This document shows positions 8,392 to 17,679 of a DNA stretch of 64,000 nucleotides, piece by piece. A model generated the notes under the pieces. It was not told where the DNA came from and searched no databases. It saw nothing but the letters and a program-made list of their open reading frames with translations. Within the stretch, counting starts at the first letter, position 1; each line of letters opens with the position of its first letter. A program made the position numbers and the translations under genes. Source of the DNA: JACCZX01 sp963807155 (GTDB lineage Bacteria; Pseudomonadota; Gammaproteobacteria; Burkholderiales; Burkholderiaceae_F); the NCBI GenBank assembly GCA_963807155.1, contig CAWEAZ010000019.1, positions 124,001-188,000 of the forward strand. Direction: 5' to 3'.

Positions 8392-9923
8392 TTACTCGAC
8401 GTCGACATCGGCCGCCGGAGTAGCGGATGTCTTCTGCAACGGCAGCTTTGTAGTAGCGGGTGCGCCAGGCGGCGGTTGCTTCGCAACTTGCGGACGCAAA
8501 TTTGCATCGGCCCACTTGAAATAAGCGATGTACTCGCGAACCTCGGCATCGCTCAGGTTCTGATTCGGCATCGGTACTTTGAAGCGCACCAGCATTTCCT
8601 TCGCGATCGGGTCGGACTCAAGCATCTTTTCGGGATTCTTCATCCAGCGGACAAGCCACGCTTCCTCACGTCGGCGCGTGACACCGAATGACGTCAGGTC
8701 CCAGCTTGTCGCCGCCACCGACCGAATGGCACGCGAGACACTTGGATTCGAAAGCAAGCTTGCCGCGCACTGCCACGGGGTCGGTCGGGGTCGCGGTCGC
8801 AGGAATGTTGTGATGCTCGGCGTCGGCGGCCTTGGGTGCGTGCTCATCGGGCTTGCCACCGGCCGCGATCAGCCCGATGGCACCTTGTGACGCGTTGGCG
8901 AAGTGATGATCGACCATGATGTAACTACCGGCTTCAGGCACGATGAACTCGACGATCGCGCCGCTGGACGACCCGAGCAACACGGTCTGCATGCCACGCA
9001 ATTGATTGTCCGGATTACCTTCGGTCCAGACTCGATCGAAGATCGTGCCTACGACGTGAAAGCTTGAGGTGTTGGACGGGCCGACATTCATCACGAATAG
9101 CCGTACGCGCTCGCCGGGTTTCGACGGCAGCGGTTTATCGACAAAGCCGTTATGGCGGCCGTTGAACACCGTGTACGTCGGCGCCTTGCTTCGCAAACGC
9201 TCGCCATCCAGCACGTGAAGTGGGGCGCCATCGACCTTGCGCTTTTGCGGGTCGGGCTTGGTGTAGAACTCACTCTGCAGAATGGCGTACTCGCGATCGA
9301 CCTTGGTCGGGTACCCATCGCGCGGCTCGACGATCATCATTCCGTACATGCCCGACGCGATGTGTTCCAGCACCATCGGTGTGCCGCAGTGATACATGAA
9401 CACGCCCGGATAGTTGGCGGTGAACTCGAAGCTGATCGTCTGGCCCGGCGCGATCGAGCGGTATTTGTCCTGAGGCGACACCATCGCCGAATGAAAGTCC
9501 ATCGAATGCATCATCGGCGCGGCGACAAATTGGCCAGCGGGCATTGGCTCGTCGCTGCGATTCGTCATCGTGAACTTGATGCGGTCACCGACGCGCGCGC
9601 GCACCACCGGCCCCGGCACCTGGTCGCCAAACGTCCACGCGGAAAACTTCACGCCGGGCGCGATTTCGATGATCTTGTGTGACGTGTCGAGCTGCACTTC
9701 CTTGATCGGGCGATGGATCTAGCGGCTTCAGAGTCGCATCCATTGATAGCGAGCTACCGGCAGCAAAAGGCCCTGTATGACGATCACTCGATAAAACTGC
9801 CGCGGGAGTTTTGAACTCCATTTCCAAAGTGTCGTAAGCGATCGATGGTGGATTTCGTTGGGACAGCAACCGTCGACGACGACGCACGGTTACAGCCCAA
9901 GAGGGACACGAACGCAGTCGCAT
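8392..9923 (-). CDS. nirK: Copper nitrite reductase fused to C-terminal cytochrome c, frameshifted
   Basis: Two cupredoxin domains with NirK-type ligands: HSMDFH (Asp and His), MYHCGTP (Cys and His), MVLEHI and GMYGMM (type-1 copper Met) in domain 1, and SSFHVVG in domain 2. A C-terminal class I cytochrome c follows with CLACH and a later KVPMPNQ methionine. Such three-domain enzymes reduce nitrite to NO. The cytochrome part continues in another frame after about 8696. The N-terminus also breaks: DATLKPLDPSP (9710-9750) is in a different frame from IKEVQLDTSHKI, and a lipoprotein-like LLGCN segment near 9895 is in a third. At least three indels or genuine decay. Confidence 0.75.
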
Positions 9924-10185
9924 AGAAGAGCTGCTACGAAATAGCCAGCATGGCCAAAATGGCTTGGATTTTTCATATCAATGGATCCCGCGCGCAGCTG
10001 ACACGTTCGCCAACCGGTTGTCAGCGAACAGTGAGCACCTTCATAGGCTCATCGGCCGCGCGTGTCGGTTCGCTGGCACACACAGCGGACGTGCAGGCGG
10101 TCGGCTTCTGGCTAACTGCCTGGCGACGCTATCAGTGTCGGATGTTGGCGGGAGTCTGGTTTCACTTCGCAGGCTCAGCCTGCTA
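9924..10185. other. Intergenic, no gene recognised
   Basis: 262 bp between nirK and the GGDEF gene. Short frames on the plus strand show no family features and overlap the GGDEF gene antisense. It presumably holds the nirK promoter; no FNR/NNR-like palindrome was confidently seen. Confidence 0.4.
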
Positions 10186-10971
10186 TCACGGGCGCAAGAC
10201 AAAGACACTGGCCGGCGCGGGACCGCAAGCCTTGTTGGAATACATTCCGGCGTCCGACTGCTGTATCAGATCATCGAACTCAGTTCCGTCAGTTGGATAG
10301 ACGGCCATTCCAATGCTTGCAGTGACGTGGATGCTGGTGCCGCCTATTAAATACGGCTTCGCAAGATGGGCTCGGATTTTCTCGCACGCCGCAACCGCAC
10401 TTTCGCCGCACTCAAGCTCAGGCAGCAGGACGACGAATTCGTCACCACCGTATCGGCAGGCGGTGTCGGACGTGCGGATACTGGCGGTCAGGCGCGCTGC
10501 CACCTGCTGAAGCAGCCGGTCACCTGCCGCATGGCCGAGCATGTCGTTAATGCTCTTGAATCCGTCAAGGTCGAGAAATAGCAGTGCCACCTGCTTGCGC
10601 TGGCGTGCTGCGCGCGCTGCAGCCTGGTTAAAGCGGTCCAACAGCAAAGTGCGATTCGGCAGGCCGGTTAGCTGGTCGTAGTGTGAAAACCGCCGCGCCT
10701 GCGCCACCGCCTGTGCGAGCTGATTCACTTCCTGCTTCAGAAGTTCGTCTCTTCTTTGCAAAGCGTCGATCTGCCGCTGTGCTGTCAACACTTGTTGTTC
10801 GCTGATTGCCAGTGCGCGGTGAAGTGCCGCTGTACTTGCAAACGCTGGCGTCGATGCTGCACGCTGAGGCGCCGGCTCGACAGCTTCGTGCGCTGCGCTG
10901 GACCGACCTCGCATGCCGGGCGTTTTCTCGGCCCAAGCATGCGCATGTCCGTTAGTAATTCCCATTGTCAT
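10186..10971 (-). CDS. GGDEF domain diguanylate cyclase
   Basis: 261 residues. A low-complexity N-terminus, a coiled-coil segment (about 50-95, rich in Gln/Glu/Leu), then a GGDEF domain starting at FSHYDQLTGLPNR. The active site is intact: GGDEF at 175-179 and FLDLDGFKSIND for metal binding. An allosteric I-site RTSD lies at 166-169, exactly five residues before GGDEF, so product inhibition by c-di-GMP is expected. No transmembrane segment or recognised sensor domain; the coiled coil may dimerise the enzyme. Probably a cytoplasmic c-di-GMP synthase. Confidence 0.9.
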   Translation of the reverse strand: MTMGITNGHAHAWAEKTPGMRGRSSAAHEAVEPAPQRAASTPAFASTAALHRALAISEQQVLTAQRQIDALQRRDELLKQEVNQLAQAVAQARRFSHYDQLTGLPNRTLLLDRFNQAAARAARQRKQVALLFLDLDGFKSINDMLGHAAGDRLLQQVAARLTASIRTSDTACRYGGDEFVVLLPELECGESAVAACEKIRAHLAKPYLIGGTSIHVTASIGMAVYPTDGTEFDDLIQQSDAGMYSNKACGPAPASVFVLRP

Positions 10972-11158
10972 CTGATCGCTGCCGCCGCTCCGTTTTGAAC
11001 AAGCAGACCCCTAGCTCACTAGTTGCTGTCGGACACAGAGTACGAAGGGCAGCACGTATCGTCTGTGCGCTAACGCACAAGAAGATACCTTGGTCGTGGG
11101 AGGCGCGCGCCCAGCACGTCGTCTAGGTTGTAACGGCTACATCTTTTAATATCCTCGT

Positions 11159-11515
11159 ATGCAAAATCGCTTCAATCGCCCGTTCGGTCCCGAGGACGTC
11201 GAGGCCCTCATCCACAAGCTGAGGGAAGCGGCGATGGCGCGCCAGGAGTCTGATGCACTTGCCGCCGACGCGATGTTCAAGTCGCTTCACATGATCACGA
11301 ACTTGTGGCACGAATGCTCGCTGCATGACAATCTGGCTAAGAAGGCGGAGCAGGTCTTAGAAGCGACCGAAGCGAAGCTGCGAGACGCTCTGGAAAAGCA
11401 ATCGATCGCCGAAGCTGCCCTAGCACTGGCCGAAGTCGAGCGGCTAAAGAGCATGATCAGAATGCCCTTACAAAGCGAGGCGTGGGGCGAGGGGCAACGA
11501 ACAGACGCGCCGTGA
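11159..11515 (+). CDS. Hypothetical small coiled-coil protein
   Basis: 118 residues. The central half (about 45-100) is Ala/Leu/Glu/Lys-rich with heptad-like spacing (NLAKKAEQVLEATEAKLRDALEKQ). No signal peptide or membrane segment and no recognised family. ATG start preceded by an AT-rich stretch but no clear ribosome-binding site. It sits between two signalling genes. Confidence 0.45.
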   Translation: MQNRFNRPFGPEDVEALIHKLREAAMARQESDALAADAMFKSLHMITNLWHECSLHDNLAKKAEQVLEATEAKLRDALEKQSIAEAALALAEVERLKSMIRMPLQSEAWGEGQRTDAP

Positions 11516-11857
11516 AGCGTGTTTGGCGGTTCGTCGAGTCTCGGCGAGCCGTTCCCGATGCTTCCCGATCCCTTCGCTGATGACGGAATCAGCGGCTCAA
11601 GTGAGATCGCGGCGCGATTCATATCGCGGTCACGCCCATCGTGGAGCATGGCGCTCGGGAGGACTTCGTATCGGTACCTGGCGCGCATTCATCTCGTGAA
11701 GGTGAGGTCGGTATCCGCGTCTGTGCGCGAGCGAACAGACGGCGTCAAGGTCCCGTCGTAAGTTTCCCTTGCGTCAGACGACCGCCATGGAGATGGAGTC
11801 GGCGCGCCGCATCGGGAACCGGGGACGCCGCATCACTTGTTGGCTAAGGGGAAACGC
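11516..11857. other. Intergenic region, no gene recognised
   Basis: 342 bp between the small coiled-coil gene and the histidine kinase gene. Short frames on both strands (for example an 80-residue plus-strand frame from 11519) have no domain features or ribosome-binding site. AAGGGGA just before 11858 is the ribosome-binding site of the kinase. Confidence 0.4.
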
Positions 11858-12763
11858 ATGAGAAATGGTGACACTAGAGGCGCGGATCACTTCAGTGAAC
11901 CGATGAGTTACACGAGTCAGAACCCTGCGCGCTTTCTTGCTCGGGCCGACGGGTGCGAGGAAGCGTTGAGGCCCATGCGCGACCTCTTCTTTCCGCTTGC
12001 TCCGCAGCTGCAAAGTTCGCGCTCAGTGGGCGATAAATCATGGCGAAGCAGGGAAGAGTTTCTGGCGATATTGGCGCACGAACTGCGCAATCCGCTGATG
12101 CCGATTCGCTGCGCCCTTGAAGTCATCGATAGAGCGAAAGACGATGCGCTTGCAGTGGCCCGGGCGTATGCAATCGTCAAACGACAGTTCGCGCAGATGG
12201 TGCGGCTGCTCGACGACATGCTTGACGCCGGTTCGGTCGCGCACGGCAGAATCGTGCTGCGCAAGGAACGCATCGATTTGCACGACGTCTTGAAGTCCGC
12301 GGTTGAAGCAGTGAAGCCGTTGATCGATGCCAAGCAGCACCAGCTCGAACTGGAATTGCCGCTAACACCCGTGCACTTCCAGGCCGACGGGGTGAAACTG
12401 ACCCAGATCGTTACCAACTTGCTGACCAACGCGGCCAAGTACACGCCTGCAGGCGGACGTATCAGGCTTTCTGCGCAGAGGGATAGCGAGCGTGGCGAAG
12501 TCTGGGTTCGTGTACTGGACACCGGCATCGGCATCCCGGCCGCGCGGCTTCATCGCATATTCGACATGTTTGCGCGCGTGGACGATGCGCACCCAGAGCG
12601 TTGCGAGGGTTTAGGGATCGGACTCGCATTGTCGCGCGAGCTGGCGACTCTCCATGGCGGCAGCATCAGTGTGCGTAGCGATGGGCCGGGACTCGGCTCT
12701 GAGTTTTTGCTTGCACTGCCGGTCGATGTGGGTGGCAGCAGGGCAACGATCGTGAGCCGCTAA
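11858..12763 (+). CDS. Soluble sensor histidine kinase
   Basis: 301 residues. A short N-terminal region without transmembrane helices, then HisKA with phospho-acceptor in FLAILAHELRNPL (about residue 74 from this start), and HATPase_c with N-box NLLTNAAKYTP, G1 DTGIGIP and G2 EGLGIGLAL. ATG 11858 is chosen for its AAGGGGA ribosome-binding site; an upstream TTG at 11837 is also in frame. No response regulator gene adjoins it, so it is an orphan kinase. Its stop overlaps the stop of the convergent Crp/Fnr gene. Confidence 0.88.
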   Translation: MRNGDTRGADHFSEPMSYTSQNPARFLARADGCEEALRPMRDLFFPLAPQLQSSRSVGDKSWRSREEFLAILAHELRNPLMPIRCALEVIDRAKDDALAVARAYAIVKRQFAQMVRLLDDMLDAGSVAHGRIVLRKERIDLHDVLKSAVEAVKPLIDAKQHQLELELPLTPVHFQADGVKLTQIVTNLLTNAAKYTPAGGRIRLSAQRDSERGEVWVRVLDTGIGIPAARLHRIFDMFARVDDAHPERCEGLGIGLALSRELATLHGGSISVRSDGPGLGSEFLLALPVDVGGSRATIVSR

Positions 12764-13491
12764 GTTGCCAACGTCGCTGGAAGCAGCCGGTCGTACTCGT
12801 TCTTGACAACCGCGTAACACTCGCACGTGCGCTGCTCCAGCCCAGCGCGATCCAGCACCGAGATATGGCCGCGCGCGTAGCGGATCAGGCCGACCTTCTG
12901 CAACTTCAGCGCCGCTTCCGTTACGCCTTCGCGGCGCACGCCCAGCATGTTGGCGATCAGCTCTTGCGTCATCACCAGGTCATTGCCGCGCAGGCGATCC
13001 AAACTCAGCAGCAGCCAGCGGCACAACTGTTGATCCAGCGTGTGGTGGCGGTTGCACACCGCCGTTTGTGCCATCTGTGTGATCAGCGCCTGCGTGTAGC
13101 GAAGCAGCAGATGCAGCACCGGACCCGCGCGGTTGAACTCGTCTTTCATCGTCTGCGCATTCAGCCGATAGCCATGTCCGGCGCTTTGCACCACCGCACG
13201 ACTGGGAGTCGACTCGCCTCCCATGAACAGCGAGATGCCGACGATGCCCTCGTTGCCGACGACCGCAATCTCAGCCGAGGCGCCGTTTTCCATCACGTAC
13301 AGCAGCGAAACGATGGCCGTCAGAGGAAAGTACACATGGCTGAGCGTGGTACCCGACTCGTACAACACTTGACCCAGCGGCATCTCGACCCATTCGAGCT
13401 GCGGCAGCCAACGGTCCCACTCGGCGGCCGGGAGCGCGGCAAGCAGCTGGTTCTTCCTAGGTTCGGGCGCGGTTGGCATCACGGGCTTCAT
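12760..13491 (-). CDS. Crp/Fnr family transcriptional regulator
   Basis: 243 residues from the MKPVMPT start; the frame is open further upstream. N-terminal cyclic-nucleotide-type beta-roll (PLGQVLYESGTTLSHVYFP, IAVVGNEGIVGI), a dimerisation helix, then a winged helix-turn-helix with MTQELIANMLGVRREGVTEAALKL. There is no FNR-type N-terminal cysteine cluster, so direct oxygen sensing through Fe-S is unlikely. Convergent with the kinase gene. Confidence 0.88.
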   Translation of the reverse strand: MKPVMPTAPEPRKNQLLAALPAAEWDRWLPQLEWVEMPLGQVLYESGTTLSHVYFPLTAIVSLLYVMENGASAEIAVVGNEGIVGISLFMGGESTPSRAVVQSAGHGYRLNAQTMKDEFNRAGPVLHLLLRYTQALITQMAQTAVCNRHHTLDQQLCRWLLLSLDRLRGNDLVMTQELIANMLGVRREGVTEAALKLQKVGLIRYARGHISVLDRAGLEQRTCECYAVVKNEYDRLLPATLAT

Positions 13492-13780
13492 GTCAGCGGG
13501 CCGATGTACTATAGCGAATGGCGTGCCAAGGCCGACGAAGGTCGGCACTTCAGGGATGCGGCACGAATGCTCGGAGATCCGTGGCACGAGGCTCGAAACA
13601 GCGTACACTCTGCCTCGCTTTCGCTTGAGTCTGTCGTTCTCCGGTTATCTCTGGCCTGTTGCTTGGTTCGTAAAACAACGGCGCGTCTCTTTTATCAGGT
13701 ACGTCTCTTGATCGTTAGCTCGCTGCTGGACCTTTCCGGCGGCTGATTTTGTTTTGATCTTAATATCAAGGAACGTAAAA
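13492..13780 (+). promoter_or_regulatory. Divergent promoter region and long cspA leader
   Basis: 289 bp between the Crp/Fnr start and cspA. The last part is a long untranslated leader, as is usual for cold-shock genes. Just before cspA, TTGAT and ATCAA flank a short loop next to the AAGGAA ribosome-binding site, which could form a small temperature-sensitive hairpin. No protein gene was recognised here. Confidence 0.4.
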
Positions 13781-13984
13781 ATGGCAACAGGTACCGTCAA
13801 GTGGTTTAACGACGCAAAAGGCTTTGGATTCATCACGCCGGAAGATGGCGGCAAGGATTTGTTCGCGCACTTCTCTGAAATTCAGGCCGGCGGCTTCAAG
13901 TCGCTGACTGAAGGACAGCGCGTCGAATTCGTGGTGAAGCAAGGCGCGAAGGGCCCGCAAGCTGCGGAAATCCGTCCGTCGTAA
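13781..13984 (+). CDS. cspA: Cold shock protein (CspA family)
   Basis: 67-residue single OB-fold nucleic-acid chaperone. RNP1 KGFGFI and an RNP2-like LFAHFS are present, and MATGTVKWFNDAKGFGFITP is typical of the family. The frame extends nine codons upstream, but the ATG at 13781 has AAGGAA before it and matches the family start. Followed by a strong intrinsic terminator. Confidence 0.95.
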   Translation: MATGTVKWFNDAKGFGFITPEDGGKDLFAHFSEIQAGGFKSLTEGQRVEFVVKQGAKGPQAAEIRPS

Positions 13985-14003
13985 TAGCCACATCGCACCA
14001 AAG

Positions 14004-14033
14004 AAACCGCGGCCTTGCGCCGCGGTTTTTTTT
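14004..14033 (+). terminator. Rho-independent terminator of cspA
   Basis: Perfect stem AAACCGCGGC / GCCGCGGTTT with loop CTTGC, ending in eight T residues. It starts about 20 bp after the cspA stop. Confidence 0.92.
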
Positions 14034-14046
14034 GGGAATCGTTGCT

Positions 14047-14122
14047 TGGTGCCGGCAGAGGGACTCGAACCCCCGACCTTCGGTTTACAAAACCGTTGCT
14101 CTACCAACTGAGCTATGCCGGC
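14047..14122 (-). tRNA. tRNA-Thr (anticodon UGU)
   Basis: A 76-nt cloverleaf on the minus strand with the 3' CCA encoded. Acceptor GCCGGCA pairs with TGCCGGC; the D arm AGCTCAGTTGGTAGAGC and the T arm GGGGGTTCGAGTCCCTC are canonical. The anticodon loop TTTGTAA places UGU at 34-36, reading ACA and related threonine codons. The outermost anticodon-stem pair is A-A, a minor mismatch. Confidence 0.95.
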
Positions 14123-14147
14123 CGCAGACGCTGCAAGCGGCGCGACT

Positions 14148-14645
14148 CTACTTTATCCGCGTCAGCTTGGGTCGATCGCCGCGCCGAGGCGGTGGTGGAG
14201 GGTCGCTCGGCTCATTGTTGTCGGCGGCGGTGACCGGCGCTCGCACCGGCACCAGTGCCATCGGCGTTGGCCCCGGCAGTGTTTTTGCCCCATCGTTGTC
14301 GGCGCTCGCCGGGTCCACGACAGCTTGCACATTGCGCGGGACATCGAAGGCCATGCCCTGACCGTTTTCACGCGCATAGACGGCAATCACTTTGTCGACT
14401 GGCACCGTCACTTCACGCGCCACACCGCCAAACCGCGCCTGAAACTCGATCGACTCGTTTCCAAGCTTCAACCGGTTGGTGGCAAGCGGTGAAATGTTCA
14501 ACACGATTTCGCCGTTCTTAACAAACTCGTGCGGCACATTGACGCCCGCGTCCGCCAGCACGGCGATATACGGCGTCAGACCCGAGTCGGAGCACCACTC
14601 GTGGATCGCGCGGATCAGATACGGCTTGGTCGAAACGTCAGCCAT
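14148..14645 (-). CDS. sspB: ClpXP protease specificity-enhancing factor SspB
   Basis: Adaptor that delivers ssrA-tagged peptides to ClpXP. 165 residues. The N-terminal tag-binding domain starts STKPYLIRAIHEWCSDSGLTPYI and contains ARFGGVAREVTVP. A Pro-rich flexible linker leads to a basic C-terminal tail (RPKLTRIK) that resembles the ClpX-binding tail. Downstream of sspA, as in other proteobacteria, with a repeat-like hairpin block in the gap. Confidence 0.94.
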   Translation of the reverse strand: MADVSTKPYLIRAIHEWCSDSGLTPYIAVLADAGVNVPHEFVKNGEIVLNISPLATNRLKLGNESIEFQARFGGVAREVTVPVDKVIAVYARENGQGMAFDVPRNVQAVVDPASADNDGAKTLPGPTPMALVPVRAPVTAADNNEPSDPPPPPRRGDRPKLTRIK

Positions 14646-14656
14646 ATAGGCAGTGG

Positions 14657-14730
14657 TCAGCGCCGCCGGGCCGCCCCAAGGCGCTGACGCGCCCCCTTGG
14701 GGGGCAGCGAACGAAGGGAGCGTGGGGGCC
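14657..14730. repeat. GC-rich intergenic repeat-like element
   Basis: Between sspA and sspB. It has two inverted repeats: TCAGCGCC (14657-14664) with GGCGCTGA (14680-14687), and GCCCCC (14691-14696) with GGGGGG (14699-14704). The string CCGCCCCAAGGCGCTGA...CCCCCTTGGGGGGCAGCGAACGAAGG looks like short interspersed intergenic repeats common in Burkholderiales genomes. No second copy is present in this window. Confidence 0.5.
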
Positions 14731-14737
14731 TCATACT

Positions 14738-15340
14738 TTAGCGGCGCATTACCTTTTCAGACGGTGTCAGCGCCTCAATATAAGCCGGTCGCGAAAACAT
14801 GCGTTCAGCGTATTTCATCAGTGGGGCGGCGGTTTTCGGCAGATCGATTCCGTAGTGATCGAGCCGCCATAACAAGGGCGCCAGCGCAACGTCGAGCATC
14901 GAAAAGTCGTCGCCGAGCATGTACTTGTTCTTCAGCATGATCGGCGACAGCTGCGTCAACCGGTCGCGAATCGTTGCGCGGGCCTTTTCCATCGCCTTCT
15001 GGTTGTTGCTGTTTTCGAGTGTCTGCACGTGCACGAACAGTTCGCGCTCGAAGTTGAACAGGAACAGCCGCGTGCGAGCGCGCATCACCGGATCGGCCGG
15101 CATCAATTGCGGATGCGGAAAGCGCTCGTCGATGTACTCGTTGATGATGTTCGATTCGTACAGCACGAGATCACGCTCGACCAGGATCGGCACTTGGCCA
15201 TACGGATTCATCGTGTTGATGTCTTCGGGCTTGTTGAACAGATCGACGTCGCGAATCTCGAAGTCCATACCCTTTTCGAACAGCACGAAGCGGCACCGCT
15301 GTGAAAACGGGCAGGTTGTTCCGGAGTAAAGCACCATCAT
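14738..15340 (-). CDS. sspA: Stringent starvation protein A
   Basis: Glutathione S-transferase-fold RNA-polymerase-associated protein involved in stationary-phase and acid responses. 200 residues. N-terminal thioredoxin-like domain with LYSGTTCPFSQRCRFVLFEKG and NPYGQVPILVERDLVLYESNIINEYIDE, then the helical domain. Two ATGs in tandem at 15340; AAGGGATAACA precedes them. Downstream of petABC and upstream of sspB, a standard beta/gammaproteobacterial order. Confidence 0.94.
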   Translation of the reverse strand: MMVLYSGTTCPFSQRCRFVLFEKGMDFEIRDVDLFNKPEDINTMNPYGQVPILVERDLVLYESNIINEYIDERFPHPQLMPADPVMRARTRLFLFNFERELFVHVQTLENSNNQKAMEKARATIRDRLTQLSPIMLKNKYMLGDDFSMLDVALAPLLWRLDHYGIDLPKTAAPLMKYAERMFSRPAYIEALTPSEKVMRR

Positions 15341-15366
15341 TGTTATCCCTTTGTTTTTATGAGCCT

Positions 15367-15392
15367 GCAGGCGCCCGTCCCCCGGCGCCTGC
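15367..15392 (-). terminator. Hairpin after petC, possible terminator
   Basis: GCAGGCGCC (15367-15375) and GGCGCCTGC (15384-15392) form a perfect 9-bp stem just after the petC stop. Only a short A/T-rich stretch (CATAAAAAC) follows on the minus strand, so termination may be partial, leaving read-through into sspA. Confidence 0.5.
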
Positions 15393-15400
15393 GGGTCGAA

Positions 15401-16280
15401 CTACTTGATGTCTTTCCAGTAGACGGCATTGAGCCGCCACGCGATTACGGTGAAGAGTGCGAGGAATATCAACACCCACACACCAATCTGCGTGCGCTTG
15501 CCCGCGGTCGGGTCGGTGATGAACGAGAGGAAAGCGACCAGGTCGGCGGCGTCCTCATCGAAGCGCCGCGACTGCTCCTGATTCTGCGGTTTGAACGAAT
15601 AGGTAATGGCTGCGCCGCCGTGCGTCGCCGTCGGTGTCTCGGTGCGCGACGAGGCACCGGCTGCATCGTAGGTCGTTACCACGTGCATCTGCTGCACCGC
15701 CCCGCTTTTCGAATCCTTGCGTTCTTCGGTGAATTCGATTCGGGCTTCGCGCGGACCTTGCTCCTGCCAGAACACGTGTGGCATCGAAATGTTCGGATAG
15801 GCCACGTTGTTCCACCCCGTCGGCGAACCCGCGTCGCGGTAGTAGCCGCGTAGCAGCGTGTAGATGTAGTCGGTGCCTGCGTGGCCGGCTGACGTACGAG
15901 CGCGCGTGATCACCGACAAGTCCGGTGGAGTCTTGCCGAACCAGCGCTTCTGATCGGAGGGCGGCGCGGAATTGCGGATCGTGTCGCCGACCTTCTGATT
16001 GCCGAAGATCAGATATTGCTGAATCTGCGCGTCGCTCAGACCGATTTCCTGCAGCCGGTTCCAGCGCACCAGGTTTGCCCCGTGGCAACCGATGCAATAG
16101 TTTGCAAACAAACGCGCTCCGTTTTGCAGCGCCGCCGGGTTCTGCACACGATCGACCGGCCAGGTATCCATCGGAGCTCCCGCTTCCGAGGCGAAGGCGG
16201 AAGTGAGGCCGAATATCGCGCCGACCGCCGAAGCGCGAAAACGCAATGCGCGCGACGAATATCTTGATGTGCGCTCTCAT
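15401..16280 (-). CDS. petC: Ubiquinol-cytochrome c reductase, cytochrome c1
   Basis: Haem-c subunit of the bc1 complex. CIGCH (in NYCIGCHGANL) binds haem; a membrane anchor GVWVLIFLALFTVIAWRL is at the C-terminus; the PNISMPHVFW methionine is a likely axial ligand. The main frame opens only with a TTG at 16246 (MRFRASAVGAIFGLTSAFA, itself signal-peptide-like). An ATG at 16280, 7 bp after the petB stop, gives MRAHIKIFVARIA in another frame that would merge with the signal peptide if one base were adjusted near 16248. The longer start is preferred because of spacing. Confidence 0.88.
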
Positions 16281-16287
16281 ATGCGTC

Positions 16288-17673
16288 TCAGTGCGCCGCA
16301 AACGTAATGCGCTCGGGAACCGGCTTAAACGTCCCCATCCGGCTCCACCACGGCATTAACGCAAAGAACGCGAAGTAGAACAGCGTCAGCACCTGCGCGA
16401 TCACCGTAGCGGTCGGCGTCGGCGGTTGCGTGCCCAGATAACCCAGGATCAGAAAGGCGACCACCCACGCGATCAGCAGCGCGAAATGCCACGACGGGCG
16501 GTAGCGCATCGACCGCACCGGCGAATGATCGAGCCACGGCATCGCAAAGAAGATCATCACCGAGACGCCCATCAATACGACGCCCCAGAACTTCGGATCG
16601 AGCGTAAAGAAGCCAATCACCAAGGCGATCGCTCCAACCAGTGATCGCGCCGCGCGCGATCGAATTGGCGACCGTCAGCATCACCAGCGCCGCCAGGCCG
16701 AGCGTTCCGATCGCGAGCGCGATACATGAATTGCTCTGTCGTTGCGCGCAGGATCGAGTAATACGGCGTGAAGTACCACAGCGGCGCGATATGCGTCGGC
16801 CCTTGCAGCGGATCAGCGGGGATGAAGTTGTTCCACTCCAGGAAATAGCCGCCGAACTCGGGCCAGAAAAACACGACCGCGAAAAACGGAATCAGGAAGA
16901 TCGACAGCCAGTAAAGATCGTGCACCGTGTAGTACGGATGGAATGGAACGCCGTCGAGCGGACGTCCTTGCGCATCCTTGTGGGCCTTGATCTCGATGCC
17001 GTCCGGATTGTTGGAACCGACGTCATGCAGCGCGATGATGTGCGCGACCACCAGACCCAGCAGCAGCAGCGGAATCGCAATCACATGGAACGCGAAGAAC
17101 CGGTTTAGCGTGGCGTCGCCGACGACGAAATCACCGCGAATGAAAATCGCCAGCTCGGGACCGATCAGCGGAATCGCGCCGAACAAGTTGACGATCACCT
17201 GCGCGCCCCAGTAGCTCATCTGGCCCCACGGCAGCAGGTAACCGAAAAACGCTTCGGCCATCAGCATCAGGAAGATCAGACAGCCGAAAATCCAGATCAA
17301 CTCGCGCGGGTTGCGATAGCTGCCGTACAGCAGCGCGCGAAACATGTGCAGGTAGACGACGATGAAGAAGAACGACGCGCCGGTGGAGTGCATGTAGCGG
17401 ATGAACCATCCGCCCGGCACATCGCGCATGATGTATTCGACCGATGCGAACGCGAGCGTCGCATCCGGTTTGTAGTGCATCGTCAGGAAAATGCCGGTCA
17501 AGATCTGCAGCACGAGGATGACGATCGCGATGCCGCCGAAGATGTACCAGAAGTTGAAATTCTTCGGCGCGTAATACTCGGACGCGTGCTTCTTGAATTC
17601 CGACATGACTGTCGGCATGCGGGAGTCAAACCATCCCAACAGTCCGGTGTATTCGCTTTTGTGTCTCCGCCAT
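16288..17673 (-). CDS. petB: Ubiquinol-cytochrome c reductase, cytochrome b (frameshifted)
   Basis: Eight-helix dihaem cytochrome b of the bc1 complex. Clear segments are YYAPKNFNFWYIFGG, the haem-histidine region RYMHSTGASFFFIVVYLHMFR, LLPWGQMSYWGAQV, NRFFAFHVIAIPLLLLGLVVAHI and the quinol-site PEFGG. After TTEQFMY (about 16725) the family sequence moves to a second frame (IALAIGTLGLAALVML) and at about 16640 to a third (VIGFFTLDPKFWG). A start ATG at 17673, just after the petA stop, is also out of frame with GLLGWFDSR. Three indels restore a protein of the normal length of about 460 residues. Confidence 0.88.
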
Positions 17674-17679
17674 CGTTGA

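Noticed and set aside
9950..10300. Possible 116-residue gene on the plus strand
   Set aside because: No family features or ribosome-binding site, and it overlaps the well-supported GGDEF gene antisense.
11287..11688. Minus-strand 133-residue frame antisense to the coiled-coil gene
   Set aside because: Ser/Arg-rich shadow composition; the plus-strand product has a consistent heptad pattern.
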